Assembly: GCA_026706485.1 (NCBI GenBank)
Contig: JAPOYR010000006.1
Location: 85,194-149,193, forward strand
Reading direction: 5' to 3'
Source of the DNA: Chloroflexota bacterium
GTDB taxonomy: Bacteria; Chloroflexota; UBA11872
DNA length: 64,000 nt
Shown one piece after another: positions 7,958 to 16,362 of the stretch. The position numbers and the translations under genes are program-made. Positions within the stretch are counted from its first letter, which is position 1; each line of letters opens with the position of its first letter. Below the pieces are notes generated by a model. The model was not told the DNA's origin and ran no database searches. It worked only from the letters and a program-made list of their open reading frames with translations.

Positions 7958-9367
7958 ATGAGGTTCCGCATCGCGCTCGCCGCGATCTTTAGCGTTCTGG
8001 TCCTGGCTACGGCCTGCGGGGAAAGCGACTCGAGTTCGGAGCGCGCCGCGGCCGTTGCGACCCCAACGCCCTCCGCCACCGAAGCGGCAGCGCCCGGCGA
8101 CCCGAGTTCGGAGCGCCTCACGGTCATCGCGACGATCTACCCGCTGGGGTACTTCGCCGAGCGTGTTGGCGGTGACCGGGCCGAGGTCACCGTGCTCGTT
8201 GAACCCGGCATCGAGGCGCACGGCTATGAAGTCACGGCGTCCGAGCTTCGGACGCTCGGCGACGCCGACGTGATCGTGATGAACGGAATCGGTCTCGAGC
8301 CGTGGATGGAGCGGGCGATACACGCCGTCGAAGACGAAATCTCGGCGGTAGTCGTGGAAGCGGCCGATCCAGCGCTGGCTATGGAGGGCGAAGTCCATAT
8401 GCACGACGACGAGGAAGAGGGCCACCACGACGACGAAGAAGGCCACCACGACGAGGACGAAGAAGGCCATCACGACGAAGATGAAGAAGGCCACCACGAC
8501 GAGGACGAAGAAGGCCATCACGACGAAGATGAAGAAGGCCACCACGACGAGGACGAAGAAGGCCATCACGACGAAGATGAAGAAGGCCACCACGACGAGG
8601 ACGAAGAAGGCCATCACGACGAAGATGAAGAAGGCCACCACGACGAGGACGAAGAAGGCCATCACGACGAAGATGAAGAAGGCCACCACGACGAGGACGA
8701 AGAAGGCCATCACGACGAAGATGAAGAAGGCCACCACGACGAGGATGAAGAAGGCCATCACGACGACGAGGAAGGCCACCATGACGACGAGGAAGGCCAC
8801 CATGACGACGAGGAAGGCCACCACCACCACGGCGAAGGCGGGCTCGACCCGCACTTCTGGCTAAGCCCGACGATGGCCGCGCGACAGGTCGAGCGCATCC
8901 GTGACGCCTTCATCACCGCGGATGCGGCCAACGCAGCCGCCTACCGGCAAAACGCGGACGAGTTGATGGCCGAGTTGGAGGAGTTGGACCGGGAATTCAC
9001 CGAGAGTCTCGTCGCCTGCAAGCACGATCACTTCGTGACTTCGCACGCGGCCTACGGCTATCTGGCCGCGCAGTACGGCCTCGAGCAGATTGCGCTGGCC
9101 GGATTCTCCCCGGAGGTGGACCCCTCGCCGCAGCGGCTAGCCAGCGTCACGGACCGCGTGACCGACCTGGGCCTGGGGCATGTGCTGGTCGAGCCGGTGC
9201 TCAGCGACCGCCTCGCGCAGACGGTGGCCCGCGAAACCGGCATCGAGCTCCGCGCCATCCACGCCATCGAGAGCGTGACGCAGAACGAGCTCGACGCGCA
9301 CGGCGACTACTTCGGCCTCATGCGCGACAACATGGCGGCGCTCAGGCTCGCCCTGGAGTGCGAATGA
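7958..9367 (+). CDS. znuA: Zinc/manganese ABC transporter substrate-binding lipoprotein with His/Asp/Glu repeat loop
   Basis: Cluster A-I metal-binding protein that captures Zn(II) (or Mn) outside the membrane for the ABC importer at 10767-12430. The ATG at 7958 is preceded by GGAGG (7946-7950). A signal peptide ends in a lipobox-like LATAC. Metal ligands fit the family: His in GIEAHGYE, His in LDPHFWLSP, His in FVTSHAAYG and an acidic residue in VLVEPVLSD. Between the first two ligands is the acidic His-rich loop, here expanded to about 140 residues with 13 tandem 8-residue units. Family loops are usually a few dozen residues. A paralogue follows at 9643. Zn is more likely than Mn because of the His-rich loop. 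Confidence 0.9.
   Translation: MRFRIALAAIFSVLVLATACGESDSSSERAAAVATPTPSATEAAAPGDPSSERLTVIATIYPLGYFAERVGGDRAEVTVLVEPGIEAHGYEVTASELRTLGDADVIVMNGIGLEPWMERAIHAVEDEISAVVVEAADPALAMEGEVHMHDDEEEGHHDDEEGHHDEDEEGHHDEDEEGHHDEDEEGHHDEDEEGHHDEDEEGHHDEDEEGHHDEDEEGHHDEDEEGHHDEDEEGHHDEDEEGHHDEDEEGHHDEDEEGHHDEDEEGHHDDEEGHHDDEEGHHDDEEGHHHHGEGGLDPHFWLSPTMAARQVERIRDAFITADAANAAAYRQNADELMAELEELDREFTESLVACKHDHFVTSHAAYGYLAAQYGLEQIALAGFSPEVDPSPQRLASVTDRVTDLGLGHVLVEPVLSDRLAQTVARETGIELRAIHAIESVTQNELDAHGDYFGLMRDNMAALRLALECE
8441..8752 (+). repeat. 13 tandem 24-bp repeats encoding Gly-His-His-Asp-Glu-Asp-Glu-Glu units
   Basis: Thirteen uninterrupted 24-base units, flanked by shorter 21-base relatives (8753-8815). Two synonymous versions alternate strictly: one uses CAC, GAG and GAC and the other CAT, GAA and GAT at the same places. 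The true DNA period is therefore 48 bases. The last unit mixes both versions. This suggests expansion of a two-unit block by slippage or unequal crossing-over, with the protein unit conserved. Confidence 0.95.
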
Positions 9368-9465
9368 TGGATTCGCCGCTGCCGCAGGGCCGCGAATCGA
9401 GCGGAATCATGTGACCCCCGCGCACGGTGACGCGGCGGCGGTGGATGACGTGTCGCTGGTAGCCC
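9364..9465 (+). pseudogene. Remnant of a second metal-importer ATPase gene (5' end of znuC)
   Basis: Directly after the first lipoprotein, bases 9396 to about 9458 align without gaps to the start of the intact ATPase gene (10800-10862). The remnant reads AAAVDDVSL where the gene reads AVAVEDVSL. An ATGA overlap with the lipoprotein stop (9364-9367) copies the arrangement at 10767-10770. A one-base length difference upstream breaks the frame and the rest of the ATPase is gone. I infer an old duplication of a lipoprotein-ATPase unit. Confidence 0.72.
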
Positions 9466-9600
9466 CGGCAAGGTTGCGACTGCTTGAACAAGCTGGCTTC
9501 GGGTCGATGAGCCCGTCGCAAGCCGGATCAGCCCCGGATCCCGCGAGGCGGAGGGAAAGGCGCCGCCGGCCACGCACTTTCGCGTGGAGCGGCCTAGGGT

Positions 9601-9613
9601 GACACTATGTGTC
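9601..9613. promoter_or_regulatory. Short palindrome before second metal-binding lipoprotein
   Basis: GACAC-TAT-GTGTC, a 13-base dyad, lies 30 bases before the second lipoprotein start. It differs from the 7883-7905 operator candidate. It may be a regulator site or chance. Confidence 0.3.
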
Positions 9614-9642
9614 GAGAAGCAATTGCCGCCGGAGCCTGGTCA

Positions 9643-10770
9643 ATGAGATTCCGCATCGTGATCGTCGCCATTCTTGGAGTGCTGGTATTCACTGCCGCCT
9701 GCGGAGAAAGCGACGGGGCGTCCGACCGCCTCCAGGTTGTCGCCACGATCTATCCGCTGGGGTACTTCGCCGAACGTGTCGGCGGTGACCGGGCCGAGGT
9801 CAGCGTGCTGGTTGGGTCGGGGATCGAGGCGCACGGTTTCGAACCTAGCCCGTCCGACTTGCTCGCGCTGGGCGACGCCGATGTGATTGTCATGAACGGG
9901 ATCGGGCTCGAGCCCTGGATGGATGGCGCGATCGACGCCATTGGGGACGACCTGACCGCGATTGTCGTGGAGGCGGCCGACCCGACGCGGGCGATGGAAG
10001 GCGAAGTTCACACGCACGGTGAAGCGGAAGGCGATCACGACGACGAAGGCGATCACGGCCACGAGGACGGTGAGCACCACGATGAAGACGGTGAACACCA
10101 CGACGAGGACGAGGGTGACCACGGCGACGAAGAGGGGCACCACGACGACGAAGACGGTGAACATCACGATGAGGACGGCGAACACCACGATGAGGACGGC
10201 GAACACCACGACGAAGACGGCCACCACGAGGGCGAAGAGCGCGCACTCGACCCCCACATGTGGCTCAGCCCCACGCTGGCCGCGCTTCAGGTCGAGCGCA
10301 TCCGCGACGCCTTCGTCTCCGCGGACGCGTCGAACGCCGACGAGTACCGGCAGCGCGCGGACGAGCTCATCGCCGAGCTCAACGCGCTGGAGCAGGAGTT
10401 TGCGGACGGTCTCGAGGCCTGCAAGCACGATCACTTCGTGACTTCGCACGCGGCGTACGGATACCTGGCCGCGCAATACGGCCTGGAGCAGATCTCGGTT
10501 GCCGGGCTATCCGCCGACGTCGCGCCCTCGCCCCAGCGGCTCGCGTCCGTCACCGACCGTGTGACCGAGCTGGAGTTGGGGCATGTGCTGGTCGAGCCCG
10601 TGCTCAGCGATCGTCTCGCACAGACCGTGGCGCGTGAAACCGGGGTGGAGCTGCTGTCCATCCACGCCATCGCGAGCGTGACGGACAACGAGCTCGAGGC
10701 GCACGGCGACTACTTCGGACTCATGCGAGACAATCTTGCAAACCTCAGGATTGCCTTGGAATGTGAATGA
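9643..10770 (+). CDS. znuA: Zinc/manganese ABC transporter substrate-binding lipoprotein, second copy
   Basis: Paralogue of the protein at 7958-9367, 375 aa. It begins at ATG 9643 with GGAG upstream, has the same MRFRI signal start and a lipobox FTAAC. The same ligand motifs appear (GIEAHGFE, LDPHMWLSP, FVTSHAAYG, VLVEPVLSD). The metal-binding loop is shorter (about 75 residues) and irregular, with HHDEDGE-type units instead of a strict array. Its stop codon overlaps the ATPase start (ATGA at 10767-10770), so this copy is translationally coupled to the transporter. Confidence 0.9.
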   Translation: MRFRIVIVAILGVLVFTAACGESDGASDRLQVVATIYPLGYFAERVGGDRAEVSVLVGSGIEAHGFEPSPSDLLALGDADVIVMNGIGLEPWMDGAIDAIGDDLTAIVVEAADPTRAMEGEVHTHGEAEGDHDDEGDHGHEDGEHHDEDGEHHDEDEGDHGDEEGHHDDEDGEHHDEDGEHHDEDGEHHDEDGHHEGEERALDPHMWLSPTLAALQVERIRDAFVSADASNADEYRQRADELIAELNALEQEFADGLEACKHDHFVTSHAAYGYLAAQYGLEQISVAGLSADVAPSPQRLASVTDRVTELELGHVLVEPVLSDRLAQTVARETGVELLSIHAIASVTDNELEAHGDYFGLMRDNLANLRIALECE

Positions 10771-11546
10771 CGTGCTCTGAGTCGCCATCGCGTCCCGTCA
10801 TCGAGTGGGATTGCGTGACGTTCGCCTACGGCGAGGCGGTGGCGGTGGAGGACGTGTCGCTCACCATCCATGCCGGGGAGCTGGCGGCGATCTTGGGGCC
10901 CAACGGCAGCGGCAAGAGCACGCTGATTCGGCTCGCCCTCGGTCTGCTCCGTCCGCTATCGGGCGCCGTGCGGCTCTTCGGGCGCAATGCGGTGGACTTC
11001 GCCGACTGGGACCGCGTCGGCTACATGCCGCAGGTGATCGCCGGGACCTGGCGCGACTTTCCCATCACCGTCGCGGAGACGGTGGCCCACGGGGCCTATC
11101 GCGGCATTTCCCCCCTCGCGCTGTTTCATCGCTCCGAGCGCCCCGAGGTCATCGAGGCGCTCGAGGCGGTGGGCATGGCGTCCTACAGGGGGCGGCGACT
11201 GTCGCAACTCTCCGTCGGCCAGCAGCAACGCGTGCTCTTGGCCCGGGCGCTCGTGCGTCAGCCGGAGCTGATCGTGCTCGACGAGCCCGCGGCCGGCATT
11301 GACGTCTCGGGCGAGGAGCAGTTGTACGCCCTCCTGCGCGACCTCAACCGCGAGCGCAACTTCACCGTCGTGCTCGTCTCACACGACATCGGGGCCATGC
11401 TGCGGGAGGCCAATACCGTGGCCTGCATGAACCGCACCCTGGTTCGTCACGGGCCGCCCCACGAGCTCACCAACGCGGAAATCGCCATGCTCTACGGCGC
11501 GCCCGTCGACGTGCTGGTCCACGACGCGCTCCACGAACACCGCTAG
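10767..11546 (+). CDS. znuC: Zinc/manganese ABC transporter ATP-binding protein
   Basis: ATPase of the metal importer, 259 aa. Walker A GPNGSGKST (residues 44-52), Q-loop MPQ, signature LSVGQQQ, Walker B LIVLDEPAAG and the switch His in VLVSHDIG are all intact. The start overlaps the preceding lipoprotein stop by four bases, and the permease follows two bases after its stop, so the three genes form one operon. Confidence 0.92.
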   Translation: MTCSESPSRPVIEWDCVTFAYGEAVAVEDVSLTIHAGELAAILGPNGSGKSTLIRLALGLLRPLSGAVRLFGRNAVDFADWDRVGYMPQVIAGTWRDFPITVAETVAHGAYRGISPLALFHRSERPEVIEALEAVGMASYRGRRLSQLSVGQQQRVLLARALVRQPELIVLDEPAAGIDVSGEEQLYALLRDLNRERNFTVVLVSHDIGAMLREANTVACMNRTLVRHGPPHELTNAEIAMLYGAPVDVLVHDALHEHR

Positions 11547-11548
11547 CC

Positions 11549-12430
11549 GTGCCGTCGATCTTTCTCTACGAGTTCATGCTGCGCGCCCTCGCCGGCGGCG
11601 TGCTCGTGGGCATGCTGGCGCCCACGCTCGGGGTATTCGTCGTGCTGCGGCGCTTCTCGCTCATTGCCGACACGCTCGCGCACGTGGCGCTGATGGGCGT
11701 GGCCGTGGGACTGGCGACCAACACGTTTCCCTCGCTGGTGGCGCTAGTGGCGGCCTGTATTGGGGCCATCGTCGTCGAGCAGTTGCGTTCGCGCGGTCGG
11801 CTTCCGGGCGACATGGCCCTGGCCGTGGTGCTTTACGGGTCACTCGCGTTTGCCGTCGTCGTGATTGGAATTGCCGGCGGCTTCAACGTCGACCTCTTCT
11901 CGTTCCTATTCGGCTCCATTCTCAGCGTGTCCCCGTTGGACCTGTGGCTCCTCGCCGGGATCACGGTTGCCGTGGTGCTGTTTGTCGGCGTGTTCTTTGT
12001 CGACCTGGCGCAGATCGCCTTCGACGACGATCTGGCGAAAGTGAACGGGGTGCGGACCGGTGCGCTCAACCTCGCGCTGGCGGTGCTAACTGGCGCCACC
12101 ATCACCCTGTCGATGCGGGTCGTCGGCGTGCTGCTGGTGGGCGCCATGCTCGTCGTGCCGGTGATGGTTGGGTTGCGGCTGGCGCGCGGCTTGCGGGCCG
12201 CCATGGCGACGGCCGTCGCGGCCGGAGTGTTCAGCGCCATCGTTGGATTGACCATCGCGTTCTACGTCGACGCCTCGGCCGGCGGCGCCACCGTGCTGAC
12301 GGCCCTGGGTCTGCTTGGACTGGCCTACGTCTGGACCTCCGTGCGTCGGTGGCGTCGCCGCGGGCGTGGCGGAGCCCCCGCCGCGGCGAGTGCCAACGGA
12401 CCGCCGGGGCACCGGCACCATCACCACTGA
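11549..12430 (+). CDS. znuB: Zinc/manganese ABC transporter permease
   Basis: Membrane subunit of the importer (ABC-3 family), 293 aa, starting at GTG 11549 just after the ATPase. It has about eight hydrophobic segments and family motifs such as LGVFVVLRRFSLIADTLAH near the N-terminus and VGVLLVGAMLVVPV in the second half. The protein ends in a His-rich cytoplasmic tail (GHRHHHH), which may bind metal. The operon order is lipoprotein, ATPase, permease. Confidence 0.92.
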   Translation: MPSIFLYEFMLRALAGGVLVGMLAPTLGVFVVLRRFSLIADTLAHVALMGVAVGLATNTFPSLVALVAACIGAIVVEQLRSRGRLPGDMALAVVLYGSLAFAVVVIGIAGGFNVDLFSFLFGSILSVSPLDLWLLAGITVAVVLFVGVFFVDLAQIAFDDDLAKVNGVRTGALNLALAVLTGATITLSMRVVGVLLVGAMLVVPVMVGLRLARGLRAAMATAVAAGVFSAIVGLTIAFYVDASAGGATVLTALGLLGLAYVWTSVRRWRRRGRGGAPAAASANGPPGHRHHHH

Positions 12431-12616
12431 GCGCCGCCGTCCTGTCGGGAGGGCGGTTGGCGTGCCACCCCGGGTTTCTCGGGACCTACGTCCCGCTGGC
12501 CGTACCTCGGCGGAGCGGCGCAAGCCTGAGCCTCACGCTATCCGCTGACCCCGGACGCCCGAGGATTTCAACTCGGAGGGCCTGGCGCCGCGGCGCAGCG
12601 TGCTAGCGTGCGCCCC

Positions 12617-13780
12617 ATGGTCGACATCGAGTTCGTGGACCCAGGCGCCGCCGCCGCCGTTTGCGCCGCGTCCGGTGTCAGCAAGGTCATGCACTACGCC
12701 CAGGGCGTGCTTGAAAGTCACGCGTGGGTCGCCTGTGAGCGCCCGCCGGGTTCCGACGGCATCGAGATTGGCGCGCCGGAGCAGACCGAAGCCGGCGCCC
12801 TGTTGCTCAAACGCCGCATCGACGAGGCCCACGCGGCCGGCCTTCGAGTTGACGCCTACAGCATTCTCGGCCTTGCCGGCGTCTGGGCGGGATCACGCCA
12901 CCAGGTGCCGCGGGTCATTGAACCTGTCGGTCGAGTGCCAAGGTTTGCCGTCGATCACCCCGAATTCATGTCCAAGGCCCGCGACGGCCGAAGCTGGCTC
13001 GACTGGGACGTCGGCGAACCGGTGCTGGGCTACGACGTGGGCTACCTGGCCCTGGCGCACCCCGAAGCCCGCGCCTATGCGCGCCGCGAATTGGTGGCCT
13101 TCGCGCGAGACTTCGGGGCCGATGGGGTGCAGCTGGAGTTCCTGCCCGTGCTGGCCGCCGGCGAGAGCGTGTGGCCACTGGGATACGACGACCCGGCGCT
13201 TGCCGAGTACCGTCGGCGCTTCGGCGTGGATCCGCGCTCGCGGCCCGTGGACGACCCGGCTTGGGCGCGCCTGCGGGCCGGGTACGTGACGCAGTTCTTG
13301 CGGGAGTTGCGCGGCGACCTGGACACCTTGGGGCGGCCGGTGGAAATTGCGGCGGCAACCGAGGGCATCTGGGCCCGTCCCACCGAGGCCTACAAGCTCG
13401 GTCTGGACTGGCCGGCGTGGGTCGAGGAGGGATTGGTGGACGCGCTCTATCCGCGCTTCTTTCTCAACGACCCGCTCTATCCGCTCAGCGACCCATCAAG
13501 CGAGACGGGCTGCTGGCTGTCCGATGTCGCCCGCATCGAGCGCGAGATGGCGACCGTGCGCGGCATCGTGGGCAGTCGGTTTCGCGTGTGTGCCACGGCC
13601 ATCGCCTCGAACGCGCCCGAGAACGAGCCCGTGCCGGTGCTCGTCGAGCGAATCGTCGCCGCCGCTCGGGCCATGGTCACGTCGGGATCGGACGGCTTTG
13701 GGATCTACGTGGACGCGCGGGTCGGCGACGACGACGCCTTCTGGGCCGGTCTACGTCGCATCCACGAGGGCCGGTTCTAG
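12617..13780 (+). CDS. Glycosyl hydrolase-like TIM-barrel protein (GHL10/family-10-like)
   Basis: A 387-aa cytosolic protein. The strand motif FGADGVQLEFLP and the segment YDDPALAEYRRRFGVDPR match the style of GHL10 (DUF187-type) putative glycosidases, where the substrate lies in a TIM barrel. Glu in LEFLP could be catalytic but I cannot verify it. The ATG at 12617 is preferred over the GTG at 12608 three codons earlier; neither has a clear ribosome site. Not in an operon. Confidence 0.6.
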   Translation: MVDIEFVDPGAAAAVCAASGVSKVMHYAQGVLESHAWVACERPPGSDGIEIGAPEQTEAGALLLKRRIDEAHAAGLRVDAYSILGLAGVWAGSRHQVPRVIEPVGRVPRFAVDHPEFMSKARDGRSWLDWDVGEPVLGYDVGYLALAHPEARAYARRELVAFARDFGADGVQLEFLPVLAAGESVWPLGYDDPALAEYRRRFGVDPRSRPVDDPAWARLRAGYVTQFLRELRGDLDTLGRPVEIAAATEGIWARPTEAYKLGLDWPAWVEEGLVDALYPRFFLNDPLYPLSDPSSETGCWLSDVARIEREMATVRGIVGSRFRVCATAIASNAPENEPVPVLVERIVAAARAMVTSGSDGFGIYVDARVGDDDAFWAGLRRIHEGRF

Positions 13781-13949
13781 CGCACGGCGGTCAGTGATGG
13801 TCCGCAGCGGTGTTTTGCGCGCGGTGAACCCAGGCGCGGAAGGGCTGCCGGGACTTCGGGTATCCTTAGGGGTTCGCGGCGTTGCCCAAATGTATGCATA
13901 ATGCGCCGCTGGAAAGTCGCCGCCGCGGGTGGTCCGCGGAGCGGTGCTA

Positions 13950-13964
13950 CCGCCATGTCGGCGG
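13950..13964 (+). promoter_or_regulatory. Hairpin just before the ribosome site of SBP copy 1
   Basis: CCGCC and GGCGG flank a five-base loop (ATGTC), four bases before the AGGGGAGG ribosome site at 13968. The same hairpin with other loops precedes the copies at 16363 and 18775. It may tune translation or protect the 5' end. Confidence 0.5.
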
Positions 13965-13979
13965 CAAGGGGAGGTTTGT

Positions 13980-16043
13980 ATGAAGCATGTTGCGGGGCGT
14001 GTAATGACCCGCCGCAATCTGTTGCGTGGTGCGTCCGCCGGCCTATTCGGCGCGGCAGGCGCGGCCGTGCTGGCGGCGTGTGGCGAGGCGCAAGTCGTCG
14101 AAAAAATCGTCACGCAGGAAGTGATCAGAGAGGTCCCGGTTGAGACCGTCGTCACCAAGGAAGTGGTGAAGGAGGTCCCGGTCGAGTCCGTGGTCACGAA
14201 GGAAGTCGTCAAGGAAGTCGCGGTCGAGAAGGTCGTGACGCAGGAAGTCATCAAGGAAGTCGTCAAGGAAGTCGAAGTCGTCAAGGAAGTGCCGAAGGAA
14301 GTCGTCAAGGAAGTCGAAGTCATCAAGGAAGTGCCGAAGGAAGTCGTCAAGGAAGTCGTCGTGACGAAGGAAGTCGAGGTCATCAAGGAAGTCACGGCCG
14401 AGATGATGATTCCGGAGGGTCCGCTCAGTGGTGAGGTCCTGACCCTCAGCGCCAGCCGCGCCAACACGCAGGACATCTTCACGCAGCTCCGCCAGGTCAG
14501 CAGCACGCAGGCCTTCGTCACCGACTACGTCTTCATGCCCCTGTGGTATGGCGACACGTGGGGTCCGGGTGAGACACCGGCGATGACCGGCCAGTGGGCG
14601 CCTGGTGTGGCCAACAGCTGGGAAGAGGTCGAGCGCAACCGCGTTTACAACTTCACGCTCAATCCGGACGTGGGTTGGCACGACGGCGCGCCGTTGACCG
14701 TCAGCGACGTGTTGTTCGGCATCGAGATGGCGTTCGACACCAACTACAACAACAACAAGCACAAGCAGGATTGGGGCGACATCGCCGGCGCCAGGGCCTG
14801 GGGCGACAACCCGACCGACAGCGCCGAGGACATCGAGGGCATCTCCGTCATCGACGAGATGACGATCCAGGTTGCGCTCGAGAAGGAGGACCCGGACTGG
14901 TGGGCGGCGGGGAGCAAGATCTTCCCCATGGCGCGCCACCACTACGCGGGACTGGACAAGGCGATTGCCACCGAGGCGCGGGCCACCAGCTTGCTGGGCA
15001 ACGGTCCGATGATCTGGGAGCGCTACGTCACGCAGCAGTTCGCCGACCTCACGGCGAACAAGAGCTACGCCTACGGCGCACCGTGGGTGGACGACTACAT
15101 CGTGCGCTACGGCGACGGCGAGGCGCTGAACGCGGCCACCGAGGCCAACGAGCAGCCGAACCCGATCGACTTCCATCGCGCGGCTGGCGGCTCACGGACC
15201 GAGGCCTTCGCGCGACTGGCGGCACAGCCGCACCTGCGGCCGTTCCCGCAGCGTTCACCGTTCGGCGGGCACGTGTTCTTCAACCAGACCGCCGAGGTCT
15301 TTGCGGACATGACCCTCGAGCAGCAGTCGCTGGTGATCGAGGCCATGGTGCGCGCGGTCGACCGCGAGACCATGAACAACGAGCTGTACGGCGGCACGCT
15401 GTTCATTTCGGACTACATCTTCGAGCACATCGCGCTGTTGCAGGACCCGCCGGAGGGCACCTTCCGCGACCTGTCCTACGACCCCGACGAGGCCCGGGCC
15501 CTGCTTGAAGAGGCCCAGTGGGACTCGGAGAAGGTCATCAAGTGGATCAAGTGGGGACCGCCATCGGCCGCGGACCTGGCGCTCAAGGACTACTGGGACC
15601 AGGTTGGCGTCAAGACCGAGTTCCTGCTGGTCGACGGTTCAGCCGTGATCGAGAAGCTGTACCAAGAGCGCGTGCACGACATGGTCATGGCGAACATGGG
15701 TGGCGGCCAGAACGCCCTGGACGCCTGTCTGCGCGTGTGCAGCGACAAGGTGTACGAGCTCGGTGGGTGGAACCACTCGAACATCAACCGCCCGTGGATC
15801 GACGAGATGTACGCGGCGGTGTTCGCGGCGGAGACGCAGGAAGAGAAGCGCGAGCGCTGGCTGGAGCTGGCCGCACGGTTGCACTCCAAGGGCAACATCG
15901 TGGCCGGCCTGCTGTGGCGCGGTTCGCTGCTGAACCTGTACCACCGCCGAGTCCAGGGCGCCTTCTGGATGCAGCACTACGCGATTCCCGTTCGGTCCCC
16001 GATCAACCAGGTGTGGATCGACCCGTACTGGGAAGAGCGGTAG
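13980..16043 (+). CDS. ABC transporter substrate-binding lipoprotein, family 5 (copy 1)
   Basis: Extracellular oligopeptide/dipeptide-type receptor (SBP_bac_5), 687 aa. ATG 13980 follows GGGGAGG. The Tat motif TRRNLL, a hydrophobic stretch and the lipobox LAAC define a Tat-exported lipoprotein. Residues from about 38 to 140 are a Val-Lys-Glu repeat tether (KEVVKEV, KEVPVE and similar), probably lifting the binding domain from the surface. The rest shows family-5 features: NFTLNPDVGWHDGAPLTVSDVLFG and the late motif DLALKDYWDQVGV. The ligand is unknown. No permease or ATPase for it is in the window. Confidence 0.92.
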   Translation: MKHVAGRVMTRRNLLRGASAGLFGAAGAAVLAACGEAQVVEKIVTQEVIREVPVETVVTKEVVKEVPVESVVTKEVVKEVAVEKVVTQEVIKEVVKEVEVVKEVPKEVVKEVEVIKEVPKEVVKEVVVTKEVEVIKEVTAEMMIPEGPLSGEVLTLSASRANTQDIFTQLRQVSSTQAFVTDYVFMPLWYGDTWGPGETPAMTGQWAPGVANSWEEVERNRVYNFTLNPDVGWHDGAPLTVSDVLFGIEMAFDTNYNNNKHKQDWGDIAGARAWGDNPTDSAEDIEGISVIDEMTIQVALEKEDPDWWAAGSKIFPMARHHYAGLDKAIATEARATSLLGNGPMIWERYVTQQFADLTANKSYAYGAPWVDDYIVRYGDGEALNAATEANEQPNPIDFHRAAGGSRTEAFARLAAQPHLRPFPQRSPFGGHVFFNQTAEVFADMTLEQQSLVIEAMVRAVDRETMNNELYGGTLFISDYIFEHIALLQDPPEGTFRDLSYDPDEARALLEEAQWDSEKVIKWIKWGPPSAADLALKDYWDQVGVKTEFLLVDGSAVIEKLYQERVHDMVMANMGGGQNALDACLRVCSDKVYELGGWNHSNINRPWIDEMYAAVFAAETQEEKRERWLELAARLHSKGNIVAGLLWRGSLLNLYHRRVQGAFWMQHYAIPVRSPINQVWIDPYWEER

Positions 16044-16090
16044 CGCTCACCGCGATGCCCCTGCCCTGAGCAGCGGCACCCGCGGACAGC

Positions 16091-16124
16091 GAAGAGCCGG
16101 CGGTCGCAAGACCGCCGGCTCTTC
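16091..16124 (+). terminator. Strong hairpin after SBP copy 1
   Basis: Perfect 15-base stem (GAAGAGCCGGCGGTC and its complement) with a GCAA loop, 47 bases past the stop codon. There is no long T-run after it. The identical stem with different loops follows copies 2 and 3, so it is likely a terminator or mRNA 3'-end stabiliser. Confidence 0.8.
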
Positions 16125-16332
16125 CGCGTCTTGGCGATGGTCGGCTTCCCACGGACGCGCGGGGGATGGAAGGCGTCGGGGAATTCCACCGACACACGCA
16201 TCACTTCCGGTTAGGAGCATTTGCCCGCCCGTAGTTGATTCGGTTAGTCTCGCGCCCCGCGGCGCAGCCGGGATGATGCAAGGCGCGCCGCCCCGCTACC
16301 TTCGCCGCGGAACGTTCGCCTAGCGGTGCGCC
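16125..16332. other. Intergenic, duplicated upstream region of SBP copy 2
   Basis: No gene seen. From about 16268 onward the sequence is clearly similar to 18680 onward before copy 3 (GGATGATGC, GGCGCGCCGCCCCG, CGCCTAGCGGTGCGCC), so the upstream leader was duplicated with the gene. Confidence 0.55.
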
Positions 16333-16349
16333 GCCGCCAGGACGGCGGC
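16333..16349 (+). promoter_or_regulatory. Hairpin just before the ribosome site of SBP copy 2
   Basis: GCCGCC and GGCGGC flank the loop AGGAC; the ribosome site GGGGAGG begins two bases later (16351). Same design as before copies 1 and 3 with a changed loop. Confidence 0.5.
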
Positions 16350-16362
16350 AGGGGAGGCTGGC

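Noticed and set aside
8441-8752. CRISPR-like array
   Set aside because: The repeats are directly adjacent with no spacers, in frame in a receptor gene, and no cas gene is near.
7955-8854. Long hydrophobic minus-strand frame across the His/Asp/Glu repeat
   Set aside because: It is the antisense reading of the repeat; Val/Phe/Ala tracts arise from GAC, CAC and GAA codons read backward. The plus-strand receptor has a signal peptide and metal ligands.
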